This document shows, piece after piece, positions 53,850-63,637 of a DNA stretch of 64,000 bases (its first letter is position 1; each line of letters opens with the position of its first letter). Origin of the DNA: Actinopolymorpha sp. NPDC004070 (lineage in GTDB: Bacteria; Actinomycetota; Actinomycetes; Propionibacteriales; Actinopolymorphaceae). A program made the translations under genes and the position numbers. A model generated the notes under the pieces. That model saw nothing but the letters and a program-made list of their open reading frames with translations, was not told the DNA's origin and made no database searches. The stretch is taken from the NCBI RefSeq assembly GCF_040610475.1, contig NZ_JBEXMJ010000011.1, forward strand, positions 186,001 to 250,000, given 5' to 3'.

Positions 53850-56476
53850 CGCGCACAGCCTGCCGGCAACGGCACCGACGTCCCGATCGGCGCGGACAGC
53901 CGACGGCACCGGGACGAACCACCGATCGCCGCGCCGGACAGCCGGATCTCCCCGGCGGCAGCGTCGACCTCCATGTCGAGCGTCCTGCCCCGGAAGGTCA
54001 GCCCGGAGACGCCTCCGTCCACCTCGTCCGACATGCGAAGGAACACCGGCGTCCCCTCATCGGCACGGTAGCCGTTGCGCAGCCACACGAAGTCGACGAG
54101 GTTCACCGCGCCGAACATCGACGGACGGACACCGGTGCCGACCGGTCCGCCCGGTGGGTCGTCGTACACCTCGGCGAACGAACCGGCCCGGACGATGTCG
54201 CGGACGTTCGCCTGGACGAACACGTCCGCCTCCGTCGTCATCCCGTTGTCCAGCAGGCCGTACGTCGTGAAGGTGACGTCGGGAGCCTTCACGTCGGGAA
54301 AGCCGAAGCCTGCCAGGGTCGCCTCCGGCGAGAAGGCGGCACGGAACCGGCTCGCCAGCAGGTCCCGTTGCCGAGCGGTCAGCTCCGGCAGATGCAGGCC
54401 GGTGCACACCCACAGCGTGTTGCCCGGGCTGTCGGCGTGACTGCCCTCGACGTAGTGGTACTGCAGTGTGGGCGAGGGCCCGCCGGCCGGGAAGAACCAG
54501 TTCCCGTAGTCGCGCGTCAACCCCTCTTTGCGGGTACGCCAGAAGGCCACGTCGCCGGTCTCACCGACCACGGTCGCGATGCGCTCGGCGTAGCCGAAGT
54601 CGACGATCAGGGACACGACGAACTCCGCGTCGCGCTCGTCCGGGATGTCGTGGTCGCCGAAGATCCACCGCGGATTGTCCTGTGCCCACAGCAGATACCG
54701 GCGCAGGTCGGCATAGATCCCGGCCAGGCGAGCGCGGTCCCCGGTCACGGCGTACAGCATCCACGCGGTCTGCGCCTTGCGGCTGGGCAGACTCTCTCCG
54801 CCGAGTTTGCCGTCGGCGTCCACCAGCGACATCAGTCCCTCGAACGACGCCCAGGCGACGTCGGGCCGGAGGTAGCCGAGGTACTGGATGCCGAGCAGGC
54901 TGTCCCAGCTGGCCGACGGCCGGGCGCCATCGGCTCCGTAGTTCCACATCGACGGCTTGCCGGTGGCGACCTGTGGGTGGTGGTAGCCGACCTCGGGCGC
55001 CTCCGGCAGGGTGTTGGCGGCGAGGAAGTGCCAGGCCCGGTAGTAGGTCGCGGCCACGTCGTCCGGGCTGATCCCGAAGGCCGGTACGCCGGGCAGGGTG
55101 AAGTCGCGCGGCCGCGGGACCCGGGCGAGCTCGGCGTCCCAGTACGCCGTCCAGCGGGCGTGGTCCCTGTCCGCCGCGTCCGGCCGGGCCGCGTCAAGCG
55201 CGCGTTGCGCCGAGCGCGCCGAGCCCTCACCGGCGTAGGCGAAACCGACTCCGATGGTGAGGTCCCGCGCCGGAACCGCCACGCCCCAGCAACCACTCGG
55301 CGGCGGCCCGCCGAGTTCGGGTCCGCCGGCCCGCAGGTCCGTCTCGTTGGCGTAGTAGCGCACCCGAGCACCGCGCCCGACCGTGACGGAGTAGCTGAAC
55401 GCCTCGCCGCGTACCGTCAGCACGCCGCGCCCGTCGAGAGCGGCATCCCCCGTGAATCGTCCGGCCAGCATCAGCGCACGACCGTCGCCGGCGACGTCGC
55501 GCACAGCCAGCACCCGGGTGAGACTCGTCGCGTCGTGGAACTGGTCCCGCCCCTGCACGCTGCCGCCGGAGGCGTAGTCCGCGGAGAACTCCAGTGCCTG
55601 TGGGCGCCACGTGGTGGAGAAGTCGTTCGCGGGTTCGAGCCACGACGTCGGCTCTTCCTGCACGGTGATCCGGTCCACGACCAGCGGTGCGTTCTTCTGG
55701 ACGACGAACAGCCGCAGCGTGAAGGTCCTCGTGCCCGACCAGCCGGTGATCCTGCGCAGGTCGTAGGAGAACGCGCCGGTCGCGGTCGTGTCCCCCTGCA
55801 ACACCGTGTCGACCGGTGCACCACCCTCGTTCACCTTCAGCGCCCAGGCACCGGCGACACTCGTCACGTCCACCGTCACGACCGGGTACGCGTCGACGTC
55901 CACGGTCAGCGTCCTCGACAACGCGCCCCACGGGTTGGGTGCCGCGTCCGGGAGCGTCATCGTCAACCGGGAGTTGGCGACGGTGGCCTCGACTCCCGGT
56001 TCTGCGCTCCACCGCGGTGAGAGGTCGTCGAAGTCGTCGGCGAACACGGTGGCAGGCGGCTTCGGGTCCGGCTCACCGGCTGGGCGCACGTACAGGCTCA
56101 GCAACGAGGGCACCCGGACTGCCTGGTTGTGGGCGTAGTAGCCGACCGACAGCGGGAGTTCGGGCCCGCTGTTCTGCTCCACCTCACTGCTTGCCTGGTT
56201 GAAGTCGTACGGGTTGACGACGATCCGGCTCATCGGCACCGACAGCCAGCGGGGTTGCCCCGGCCCCGACACCGCCAGCAGCTCGGTCCTGGGCGGCGGT
56301 GGCTTGGCGGCCGCCACCGGTGCGGCGTTCGCGGTCGCGGCGGTGGCGGCAACCGCCTGGCCCCGCGTGCCACCGACCAGCGTCGTCAGGCCCAGCCCTG
56401 CGACACCTGCGAGCACCCGGCGCCGCGTGGGGCCGTCGGTGTGAAACCTGCCGGCCGAGCCGTCGTCGGTGAGCAC
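53846..56476 (-). CDS. Tat-exported large glycosidase-like protein ((alpha/alpha)6 fold)
   Basis: An 876-residue exported protein. PTRRRVLAGVAGLGLTTLVG is a Tat-type signal. Residues about 130-450 are beta-rich, with a lectin-like part (ATVFADDFDDLSPRWSAEPG). Residues about 460-840 resemble a helical toroid as in GH63 and related clan-G enzymes: YYRAWHFLAANTLPE, WNYGADGARPSASWDSLLGI, RKAQTAWMLYAVTGDRARLA and YGNWFFPAGGPSPTLQYHYV. The family could not be fixed. The start is uncertain (GTG 56476 or GTG 56503). It is divergent from the sugar porter at 56726, and a shared job in sugar use is plausible. Confidence 0.78.
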   Translation of the reverse strand: MLTDDGSAGRFHTDGPTRRRVLAGVAGLGLTTLVGGTRGQAVAATAATANAAPVAAAKPPPPRTELLAVSGPGQPRWLSVPMSRIVVNPYDFNQASSEVEQNSGPELPLSVGYYAHNQAVRVPSLLSLYVRPAGEPDPKPPATVFADDFDDLSPRWSAEPGVEATVANSRLTMTLPDAAPNPWGALSRTLTVDVDAYPVVTVDVTSVAGAWALKVNEGGAPVDTVLQGDTTATGAFSYDLRRITGWSGTRTFTLRLFVVQKNAPLVVDRITVQEEPTSWLEPANDFSTTWRPQALEFSADYASGGSVQGRDQFHDATSLTRVLAVRDVAGDGRALMLAGRFTGDAALDGRGVLTVRGEAFSYSVTVGRGARVRYYANETDLRAGGPELGGPPPSGCWGVAVPARDLTIGVGFAYAGEGSARSAQRALDAARPDAADRDHARWTAYWDAELARVPRPRDFTLPGVPAFGISPDDVAATYYRAWHFLAANTLPEAPEVGYHHPQVATGKPSMWNYGADGARPSASWDSLLGIQYLGYLRPDVAWASFEGLMSLVDADGKLGGESLPSRKAQTAWMLYAVTGDRARLAGIYADLRRYLLWAQDNPRWIFGDHDIPDERDAEFVVSLIVDFGYAERIATVVGETGDVAFWRTRKEGLTRDYGNWFFPAGGPSPTLQYHYVEGSHADSPGNTLWVCTGLHLPELTARQRDLLASRFRAAFSPEATLAGFGFPDVKAPDVTFTTYGLLDNGMTTEADVFVQANVRDIVRAGSFAEVYDDPPGGPVGTGVRPSMFGAVNLVDFVWLRNGYRADEGTPVFLRMSDEVDGGVSGLTFRGRTLDMEVDAAAGEIRLSGAAIGGSSRCRRLSAPIGTSVPLPAGCAR

Positions 56477-56725
56477 GAGACCAGACCCTAACCACGCATG
56501 CACGCTCGGTGAATCGGCTCGTCCTGCATAGGTCAGCTCGATGTCCGATCGCCTGCACGCGAGGAGACGTGCGACAACTCCTCAGGCTGCTACATTGCCC
56601 GGCACGAAGCACCCGGCCGCCGGCCAGAATTCGGGTTGTCCGCCTTGTGTGGTTGACGTCCGCGTGCTGTGGTCGACGTGCGCCGTCGCACCAGACCGAG
56701 GTGACCGGCGCGATGGAGGTGTCCC

Positions 56726-58201
56726 ATGAGTGAGGCGACCAGTTCCAGAAGAGACGCGCTGGCCACACTGGACGACCACGTACCCACTTCCTTTTACTGG
56801 AAGTTGACCTTGCTGGCGACCGTCGGCGGCTTCCTGTTCGGTTACGATACGGCGAACATCGGTTCCATCCTGGGCTTCATTCCCTGGAAGCTGGGCGACC
56901 TCGCCACCGGTTACCTCGTGGCGGGCGCTTCACTGGGTGCCGCGGTCGGCGCGTTCTTCGCCGGTTCACTGACCGACCGGTTCGGCCGGAAGTCGTTGCT
57001 GGTCGCCGATGCCGCCATCTACGCCGCCGGCGCACTGCTGTCCGCGTTCGCCTGGGACGTCGGCGTCCTGTTGTTCGCACGTACGCTGATCGGCCTCGCG
57101 GTCGGGGCCGACTCCGCGATCGCTACCGCCTACATCGCTGAGTACGCACCCCGCAACCGGCGTGGCGCGCTGAGCATGCTGCAGCAGTGGATGATCACCG
57201 TCGGCATCCTCGTCTCCTACCTCATCGCGCTGGTCATCCTGAAGGCGATGCCCGGCCAGGCGACCGGGCTGGACTGGCGGCTGATCCTCGGCCTCGGCGC
57301 GGTCCCGGCCATCCTGGCACTGGTGCTGCGTACCCAGATGCCGGAGTCGCCGCGCTGGCTGCTGCGGCAGGGCCGGGTCGACGACGCCAAGAAGGCCATC
57401 GGGCTGCTCGGCCACCAGGTGACCGACGAGCAGATGCAGGCCAGTGCCCGCCACATCCAGGCCACCGCCGGTGAACGCGAGCACGAGGCGAAGGTCCGCA
57501 ACTGGACGCCCGGTGTCAAGCGCGCCTTGATAGTGGTCGTCGTCTTCTTCGTCTTCCAGCAGATCACCGGCATCAACGTGCCGTTCTACTACGGGCCGAA
57601 GATTCTCGAGCCCTACTTCGGGGGCGGCAACGCGGTCGACGCGGCCACCACCGCCGTGGGCATCACCGCGGTGATGAGTGCGGTCAACGTGATCGCCACC
57701 TACTTCGCGTTCCGGTTCATCGACCAGATCGGCCGGCGCAAGCTCGCCCTGTGGGGCTTCGCCGGCATGGGGGCCTTCATGGTGGTCGGCGCCGTCGGCA
57801 ACGGCGCCCTCGCCGGGGTGGCGAAGATCGCGGTCGTGCTCATCGCGCTCGACCTGTTCATCGCGTCCTTCGCGGTCGGCGTCGGCGGCACCGGATGGCT
57901 CATCCAGGGCGAGGTGTTCCCGACCGCCGTGCGCGGCCGGGCCGCGGCGATCGGCGCCACCGCCGACTGGCTGGCCAACTTCGCGCTGATCCTGGTGTTC
58001 CCGTTGGCGGTGAGCGCCATCGGGTTGTCCTGGGTGATGGTGGCGTTCGCGGTGCTGTGCCTGCTGGCGATCGCGTTCGTCGCCGCGTACCTGCCGGAGA
58101 CGAAGGAACTGTCGGTCGAGCAGATCACCGAGGTGTTCGACAAGGCAGCGTCCCACGGGGTGCTGGCCAGGCCGAAGGAGCTGCACGGCCCCAGGGAGTA
58201 A
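56726..58201 (+). CDS. Sugar porter, major facilitator superfamily
   Basis: A 491-residue sugar transporter with 12 membrane segments. Family marks are GGFLFGYDTANIGSILGFIP, GSLTDRFGRKSLL, EYAPRNRRGALSMLQQWMI, MPESPRWLLRQGR, VFQQITGINVPFYYGPKIL, RFIDQIGRRKLALWG and YLPETKELS. A sugar or polyol such as inositol is the likely cargo. ATG 56726 has GGAGGTGTCCC upstream. It is divergent from the exported glycosidase-like gene and followed by a strong hairpin. Confidence 0.93.
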   Translation: MSEATSSRRDALATLDDHVPTSFYWKLTLLATVGGFLFGYDTANIGSILGFIPWKLGDLATGYLVAGASLGAAVGAFFAGSLTDRFGRKSLLVADAAIYAAGALLSAFAWDVGVLLFARTLIGLAVGADSAIATAYIAEYAPRNRRGALSMLQQWMITVGILVSYLIALVILKAMPGQATGLDWRLILGLGAVPAILALVLRTQMPESPRWLLRQGRVDDAKKAIGLLGHQVTDEQMQASARHIQATAGEREHEAKVRNWTPGVKRALIVVVVFFVFQQITGINVPFYYGPKILEPYFGGGNAVDAATTAVGITAVMSAVNVIATYFAFRFIDQIGRRKLALWGFAGMGAFMVVGAVGNGALAGVAKIAVVLIALDLFIASFAVGVGGTGWLIQGEVFPTAVRGRAAAIGATADWLANFALILVFPLAVSAIGLSWVMVAFAVLCLLAIAFVAAYLPETKELSVEQITEVFDKAASHGVLARPKELHGPRE

Positions 58202-58226
58202 GCGGGCGCGAGGAAAGCGCAGCGAT

Positions 58227-58259
58227 GCGGGCCCGCCGGTCGCCAACCGGCGGGCCCGC
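58227..58259. terminator. Bidirectional hairpin between sugar porter and phospholipase C genes
   Basis: GCGGGCCCGCCGGT (58227-58240) pairs perfectly with 58246-58259 around a 5-nt loop: a 14-bp stem between two convergent genes. Confidence 0.9.
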
Positions 58260-58265
58260 GCAACC

Positions 58266-60365
58266 TCAGGCCGTTCGCCCCGCCCGTCCGTCCTCGATCC
58301 GGCCGACGAGCCGGCGGCGGAACGTCGGGTCCTCCACCGCCTGCACCTCGACGTCGTACCACCCCTCGTCGACGGGCCACTCGACCAGCCGCCGGTGCCT
58401 GCCGGCCAGCCTCAGCGTCCGGTCGGTGTCGCCATGGTCGAGGGCCCGCAGCCGAAGGGTGACGGCTGTCCCACTGGCATTGCTCACCTGGAGGTGGATG
58501 CGGTCCTCGCCGACCGGCCCGGCGACCCGGACGTCGACCCCGGCGGCCGTACCGGCGACCGTCCCGGCGAGTTCGTACCAGAACCTGTTCGGCCCCTGCA
58601 CGCCGAGCCGGTACCGCCCGCCGGACACCTGCACCCGTTCGACGTGGCTCCCGTGCACGTCGAGGTGGAGCGGGTCGGCGAACTCCCCGGCGTACGGATA
58701 GATCGCGAAGTGCGCCGAGGCCGGTCCGTCGTTGCTGAGAGTCAGCGCGAGCCGGCCACCCCGCTCGAGCCGGGTGCGTACGGCGGGGCGGTAGGGCAGG
58801 GCGCGCGCCGGACGGTGGCCGGGCTCCTGCGGCGGCACCGACTGGTCCGTTGGCGCCTGCGGGTGCCAGCGGTCGATCGGGGCGGGCACCGGCCCGGGAC
58901 TGCCGAGCCGGGGCGCCCGGCCCCGCCGGTCGAAGTCGAACGCCGAGGTGAGGTCGCCGCAGACCGTGCGGCGCCAGCTGCTGATGTTGGGCTCCCGTAC
59001 GCCGGTCCAGCGTTCGAGGAACCGGAGCACCGACGTGTGGTCGAAGACCCGTGAGTCGACGTGTCCACCGATCGTCCAGGGCGAGACCACCGTCATCGGC
59101 ACCCGCGGACCGAGCCCGATCGGCTGACCGTCGTACCAGTCGTCGCCGTTGCCGGACGCCGGACGCGGCGGCACCGGCGGCGGCACGTGGTCGAAGTACC
59201 CGTCGTTCTCGTCGAAGTTCACCAACAGCACCGTCCCGGACCACGTGTCCACATCGGCGGCGAGCGCGTCCAGCACGTCGTGGATCAGGTTGGCGCTGCC
59301 CACCGGGGTCGAGGATCCGGGGTGCTCGGAGTCCACCGCCGACGGCACCAGCCAGCTCACCTTCGGCAGCCTGCCGGCGGCGATGTCGGCGCGCAGCCGG
59401 GGCACCAGGCTCTCCGGCTCGCTGCGGTAGAGCGCCCGGTCGAACAGGCTGCGCTCGGCCGCGGACAGTCCCGCCCGCCCGGCGGCCAACTGGTCCAGCA
59501 GCTTGCGCCGCTCGGCCTCGGGCCGGTCGAACAACGCGGAGTACAGCTCCTCGGTGGTACGGAACTTCTCCTCCACCGCCGTCAGCGCCTTCGTACCCAC
59601 CTGCTTGAACCGGCGGAAGTACTCCACCGCGTTGTCGGTGAAGTTGTCCCACTCCTGGTAGATCTGCCACGAGATGCCCGCGGCCTCCAGGCGCTCGGGG
59701 TACGTCGTCCACTCATAGCCCGGGTGGTCGTAGTCGTACGCCGCGTTGGTGACCGCTCGCTGCGTGGTGCCGGGCTCGTAGCCGACCGTGCCGCTCCACA
59801 GGTAGTTGCGGTTCGGGTTCGTGGAGCCGAACACCGAACAGTGGTAGGCGTCGCAGAAGGTGAAGGTGTCCGCGAGCTCGTACTGCAGCGGGATGTCGCG
59901 CCGCTCGTAGTACGCCATGGTCGCCTCGGTCTTCGCCGCCACCCAGTCGTCGTACCAGCCGCGCGCCCAGGCCTTGGTGCTCCCCGGCCAGCTGTGGTCC
60001 AGAGCACCGAGGTACTGGATGTCGGAGGGGTCGCGGTGCGCTCGTTCGGCGCCCTCGCGGACAGAGAACGGCAGCACCTCTCCGCCGCCGGGTCGCGGCT
60101 GGTACGCCACCGGTCGCCCGCTCGGCAACAGCAACGGCGTGCGGTCGCCGTACCCCCGGACTCCGCGCATCGTGCCGAAGTAGTGGTCGAAGGAACGGTT
60201 CTCCTGCATGAGCACGACGACGTGCTCGACGGCCTTCAGTCCACCCGGCCGCATCGGCGCGGCCATCGCACGATGCAGGGACGGTGGCAGCACGGACGCG
60301 AGTCCCGCTCCGGCCGCGGTGGCCGCGGCCGAGCCGAGCAGGCGGCGACGAGAGAGTTGGGTCAC
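58266..60365 (-). CDS. Secreted phospholipase C (phosphocholine-specific type)
   Basis: A 699-residue exported enzyme of the acid-phosphatase/phospholipase C superfamily. It begins VTQLSRRRLLGSAAATAAGA, a Tat signal. The active site starts at VVVLMQENRSFDHYFGTMRG; further marks are GSTNPNRNYLWSGTVG, NFDENDGYFDHVPPP and GLGPRVPMTVVSPWTIGG. The C-terminal 170 residues hold DUF756 beta domains (RLALTLSNDGPASAHFAIYP, RFWYELAGTVAG). It would cleave phosphatidylcholine or related lipids outside the cell. GTG 60365 is the start next to the signal; no ribosome site is evident. Confidence 0.93.
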   Translation of the reverse strand: MTQLSRRRLLGSAAATAAGAGLASVLPPSLHRAMAAPMRPGGLKAVEHVVVLMQENRSFDHYFGTMRGVRGYGDRTPLLLPSGRPVAYQPRPGGGEVLPFSVREGAERAHRDPSDIQYLGALDHSWPGSTKAWARGWYDDWVAAKTEATMAYYERRDIPLQYELADTFTFCDAYHCSVFGSTNPNRNYLWSGTVGYEPGTTQRAVTNAAYDYDHPGYEWTTYPERLEAAGISWQIYQEWDNFTDNAVEYFRRFKQVGTKALTAVEEKFRTTEELYSALFDRPEAERRKLLDQLAAGRAGLSAAERSLFDRALYRSEPESLVPRLRADIAAGRLPKVSWLVPSAVDSEHPGSSTPVGSANLIHDVLDALAADVDTWSGTVLLVNFDENDGYFDHVPPPVPPRPASGNGDDWYDGQPIGLGPRVPMTVVSPWTIGGHVDSRVFDHTSVLRFLERWTGVREPNISSWRRTVCGDLTSAFDFDRRGRAPRLGSPGPVPAPIDRWHPQAPTDQSVPPQEPGHRPARALPYRPAVRTRLERGGRLALTLSNDGPASAHFAIYPYAGEFADPLHLDVHGSHVERVQVSGGRYRLGVQGPNRFWYELAGTVAGTAAGVDVRVAGPVGEDRIHLQVSNASGTAVTLRLRALDHGDTDRTLRLAGRHRRLVEWPVDEGWYDVEVQAVEDPTFRRRLVGRIEDGRAGRTA

Positions 60366-60616
60366 GTACGCAGTGTCGTCGCGGTGGGTGCACCTGTCTC
60401 CAACGGCGACCGATCCCGCGGTGGCCGGTTGGTGACGTCCCGGGATCGCGGGACGAACAAACGCGTTGCGGTCCGCGCACGTGCGGTCGTAGCGTCGTAC
60501 GCGCCGACCCCGTCGGATGGAGCGACGCAGGACCTCGGTCCTGGTGTGAAGTTCGGCGGGGCGGCCTTTCTGCCTCTCGTCCCCGGACGTCATCTCGACG
60601 TCATCCGGAGGAAGCC

Positions 60617-61159
60617 ATGGACACTCCCCGGGATCGGCTGGCCCACCTGGATCGCGCCGGCCTCCTCGAGGCGGTCAGCGACCCCGACCCGGCGATGCGT
60701 TACTGGGCCTGCCGGTTGCTCGACCACCACGAGCTCGACACCACCGTCGCCAACCGCATGCTGGCCGCGGCCGAGGACAGGAACAAGAAGGTCCGCCAGG
60801 CGGCGCTGCACACCCTTGCCTGCGAGGCCTGCAAGCCCGACGACTCCGCCTGCTTCCCGATCGACGTCGTGGGCGTCGTCCTGGAGAAGCTCCGCAGCGA
60901 CCGGAGCCTGCGGGTCCGCCGGGCCGCTGCCGGACTGATGATGTGGAAGAACCCGATGGAGCCGCGCATCCTCAGGGCGTTCCGCCGAGTGCTCCGGGAC
61001 GAGACGGACCCGGTGCTGCGTTCCAAGGCCGAGAAGGCGCTGTACTTCTCCTCGGCGCGCCGCAGCCCGGACGGGTCGAGCCGGCAGGTGCAGACGCGGC
61101 CGGTGGCCCGCAATGCGTCTTGCCAGAAGAGTGGCGGCTCGAACGTGTGTTCGATATAG
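60617..61159 (+). CDS. HEAT-repeat protein of unknown function
   Basis: A 180-residue soluble protein with three to four HEAT-type helix pairs: LLEAVSDPDPAMRYWACRLL, AAEDRNKKVRQAALHTLACE, LRSDRSLRVRRAAAGLMMW and LRDETDPVLRSKAEKALYF. The last 35 residues (RRSPDGSSRQVQTRPVARNA) look disordered. It is probably a protein-binding scaffold. ATG 60617 has GGAGG 6 nt upstream. A TAGCGT hexamer at 60490-60495 might be a -10 box. A hairpin follows the gene. Confidence 0.82.
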   Translation: MDTPRDRLAHLDRAGLLEAVSDPDPAMRYWACRLLDHHELDTTVANRMLAAAEDRNKKVRQAALHTLACEACKPDDSACFPIDVVGVVLEKLRSDRSLRVRRAAAGLMMWKNPMEPRILRAFRRVLRDETDPVLRSKAEKALYFSSARRSPDGSSRQVQTRPVARNASCQKSGGSNVCSI

Positions 61160-61224
61160 TCGGCGTCACCAGCGCCTGTAACTACCCGGGGAGGGTCGGC
61201 AACGGTGTAGGCGAGGTGCTGGAG

Positions 61225-61259
61225 CCGGCCGGGCCCATCCTCTAGGGTGGGCCCGCCGG
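61225..61259 (+). terminator. Hairpin downstream of the HEAT-repeat gene
   Basis: CGGGCCCA (61230-61237) pairs with TGGGCCCG (61248-61255) around a 10-nt loop; CCGG arms outside extend the stem past a one-base bulge. Confidence 0.65.
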
Positions 61260-61264
61260 TCCGG

Positions 61265-61291
61265 CTGTCAGCACTGTCAGCACTGTCAGCA
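61265..61291. repeat. Three 9-bp direct repeats upstream of an AraC gene
   Basis: CTGTCAGCA occurs three times head to tail with no spacing, 43 nt before the AraC-type start at 61335. It could be a protein-binding array or a simple slippage repeat; no promoter elements were clearly identified. Confidence 0.8.
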
Positions 61292-61334
61292 GAGGAAACG
61301 ACGGCGTTCACACGCAGTACGGCGGTGCGAGGCG

Positions 61335-62150
61335 ATGCACGAGGTCGCGGTCAAGGCGGCACGCTTCCTCGCCGAGCATGCCACCGAGCCGATCCACCTG
61401 GGCGACGTCGCCGACCACGTGGGCTACAGCCCGTTCCACCTCTCCCGGATCTTCGAACGCCACCTCGGCCTCCCACCGGGCCAGTTCCTCGGTGCGCACC
61501 GGTTCCAGCACGCCAAGCGGCTGCTGCTCGACAGCGAGGAACGCGTCATCGACGTCTGCTTCGCGGTCGGCTTCACCTCCGTGGGCACGTTCACCAGCAG
61601 GTTCGCGGCCTCCGTCGGCGTCGGACCGCGCGAGTTCCGGCGGATCCCGGAGGCACTCGCGGACGGACCGCCGCGGCCGGTGAGCCGGCCAGGCGGTGAT
61701 CCGCACGGCGGCGTGGTCGCCGGAGTCGCCCAGCTCAGCCCCGCCGCCGTGGCCGCGCTGGGCGGTTCCGCCGCCGTCTACGTCGGCGTGTTCACCCGGC
61801 GTGCCCCACGCGGCACGCCGGTGAGTGGCGCCCTGCTCGACGACGGTGGCTCCTTCGTCCTCACCGGTGTCCCACCGGGCAGCTACTGGCTGCTCGCCGC
61901 CGCACTGCCCGGGCGCGCCGACCCGCTGGGGCAGCTCCTCCCCGAGTGCGGTGTCAGCGGTCACTCGCCGTGGCCGGTGCGAGTGACGCCGAGCGCGCCG
62001 CCGATCCACCGCGACGTCCACCTCGACCTCACGCCGTCCTGGTCCGCGCCTGTCGTCGTGGCGCTACCGCCACTGGCCTGCGGAAGCGCAAGATTGGAGA
62101 AGACGGCGGCCGGTCGGACCGCTAGCTTGACCTCGGGGCACGCAGGGTAG
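61335..62150 (+). CDS. AraC-family regulator with N-terminal HTH and C-terminal beta-domain
   Basis: A 271-residue protein. The AraC HTH comes first (residues about 5-105): [40 protein letters not shown] and [20 protein letters not shown], ending [15 protein letters not shown]. The second half (about 135-240) resembles a carboxypeptidase-regulatory or Ig-like beta fold ([40 protein letters not shown]), probably the sensor. Three 9-bp repeats lie upstream. GCGAGGCG precedes ATG 61335. It is 38 nt before the BNR gene, which may be its target or operon partner. Confidence 0.87.
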   Translation: MHEVAVKAARFLAEHATEPIHLGDVADHVGYSPFHLSRIFERHLGLPPGQFLGAHRFQHAKRLLLDSEERVIDVCFAVGFTSVGTFTSRFAASVGVGPREFRRIPEALADGPPRPVSRPGGDPHGGVVAGVAQLSPAAVAALGGSAAVYVGVFTRRAPRGTPVSGALLDDGGSFVLTGVPPGSYWLLAAALPGRADPLGQLLPECGVSGHSPWPVRVTPSAPPIHRDVHLDLTPSWSAPVVVALPPLACGSARLEKTAAGRTASLTSGHAG

Positions 62151-62188
62151 ACAGCTGCGCGGCGCGGGCCGCGACGAAGGAGCACACA

Positions 62189-63304
62189 GTGAGCGGCGTA
62201 CGCGTTCTGGTCGGCACCCGCAAGGGCGCCTTCATCCTCACCTCCGACGGCCGGCGCCAGGACTGGAACGTCGACGGACCACACTTCCCCGGCTGGGAGG
62301 TCTACCACGTGAAGGGGTCGCCGGCCGATCCCGACCGCCTGTACGCCGCGCAGTCCGGAGGCTGGTTCGGTCAGGTGATGCAGCGCTCCGACGACGGCGG
62401 AAAGACCTGGCAGCCGGTCGGCAACGACTTCAGTTACGACGGCACTCCCGGAACCCACCAGTGGTACGACGGCACCCCGCACCCCTGGGAGTTCGCCCGG
62501 GTGTGGCACCTGGAGCCCTCGGCGAGCGACCCCGACACCGTCTACGCCGGAGTCGAGGACGCCGCGTTGTTCCGTACCACCGACGGCGGCCAGTCCTGGG
62601 CCGAGGTGCCCGGCCTGCGCAACCACGGGTCCGGGTCCCACTGGCAGCCCGGCGCCGGCGGCATGTGCCTGCACACGATCCTGCTCCACCCCACCGACCC
62701 CGAGCGGATCTTCGTCGCCATCTCCGCCGCCGGGGCGTTCCGCACCGACGACGGTGGCAAGAGCTGGCAGCCGATCAACCGCGGCCTGAAGTCCGAGGGC
62801 ATCCCCGACCCGAATGCCGAGGTCGGCCACTGCGTCCACCGCCTCACGATGCACCCGTCCCGCCCGGACGTGCTGTACATGCAGAAGCACTGGGACGTCA
62901 TGCGCAGCGACGACGCCGGCGACTCGTGGTACGAGATCAGCGGCAACCTGCCCACCGACTTCGGCTTCCCGATCGACGTCCACGCGCACGAGCCGGAGAC
63001 CGTCTACGTCGTCCCGATCACCAGCGACTCCCACCACTTCCCGCCCGAGGGGAAGCTGCGCGTCTACCGCAGCCGCACCGGCGGCAACGACTGGGAGCCG
63101 CTGACGAAGGGGCTCCCGCAGAGCCACTGCTACGTCAACGTGCTGCGCGACGCGATGGCGGTCGACTCGCTGGACTCCTGCGGTGTCTACTTCGGTACGA
63201 CCGGCGGCCAGGTCTACGCCTCCGCCGACGCCGGCGACTCCTGGGCACCGATCGTGCGCGATCTGCCGGCGGTCCTGTCCGTCGAAGTCCAGACGCTGCC
63301 ATGA
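62189..63304 (+). CDS. BNR-repeat beta-propeller protein (sialidase/VPS10-like)
   Basis: A 371-residue cytoplasmic protein without signal peptide. Repeated Asp-box motifs mark a propeller: [64 protein letters not shown] and [12 protein letters not shown]. Catalytic Arg/Glu/Tyr sets of true sialidases were not identified, so an enzyme role is not claimed. GTG 62189 has GAAGGAG upstream. Its stop overlaps the start of the ubiquitin-like gene (ATGA), so the two are translationally coupled. Confidence 0.88.
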   Translation: MSGVRVLVGTRKGAFILTSDGRRQDWNVDGPHFPGWEVYHVKGSPADPDRLYAAQSGGWFGQVMQRSDDGGKTWQPVGNDFSYDGTPGTHQWYDGTPHPWEFARVWHLEPSASDPDTVYAGVEDAALFRTTDGGQSWAEVPGLRNHGSGSHWQPGAGGMCLHTILLHPTDPERIFVAISAAGAFRTDDGGKSWQPINRGLKSEGIPDPNAEVGHCVHRLTMHPSRPDVLYMQKHWDVMRSDDAGDSWYEISGNLPTDFGFPIDVHAHEPETVYVVPITSDSHHFPPEGKLRVYRSRTGGNDWEPLTKGLPQSHCYVNVLRDAMAVDSLDSCGVYFGTTGGQVYASADAGDSWAPIVRDLPAVLSVEVQTLP

Positions 63305-63597
63305 TCCGGGTCGTGCTCCCCGCGCACCTGCGCAGCCTGTCGGGGGCCGACCGCGAGGTGCGGCTGGAGGTGCCCGGCGAGCCGACCCAGGCGCTGGTGC
63401 TGGACGCTCTGGAGGCCCGCTATCCGATGCTGCGGGGCACGATCCGCGACCCGAAGACTCGCCGGCGGCGGGCGTTCGTCCGGTTCTTCGCGTGCCAGCA
63501 GGACCTCTCCCACGACGATCCCGACAAGCCGCTGCCCGGCGAGGTGGCCGATGGCACCGAGCCGTTCCTGGTGGTCGGCGCCATGGCGGGCGGCTGA
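63301..63597 (+). CDS. MoaD/ThiS-type ubiquitin-like protein
   Basis: A 98-residue protein with a beta-grasp pattern ([20 protein letters not shown], then [19 protein letters not shown] and [16 protein letters not shown]). It ends in Gly-Gly, the tail that E1-like enzymes adenylate in sulfur carriers. It lacks a nearby moeB/thiF or molybdopterin gene. ATG 63301 lies in the last codons of the BNR gene (ATGA). A sulfur-carrier or protein-tag role is possible but unproven. Confidence 0.87.
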   Translation: MIRVVLPAHLRSLSGADREVRLEVPGEPTQALVLDALEARYPMLRGTIRDPKTRRRRAFVRFFACQQDLSHDDPDKPLPGEVADGTEPFLVVGAMAGG

Positions 63598-63637
63598 GCG
63601 GCAGTTCAGCCGGCCGCCCGGCGGGCTGGTCCGTCGG

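Noticed and set aside
62189..63304. True exo-sialidase
   Set aside because: Asp boxes show a propeller, but the catalytic arginine triad and Tyr/Glu pair could not be placed and there is no signal peptide.
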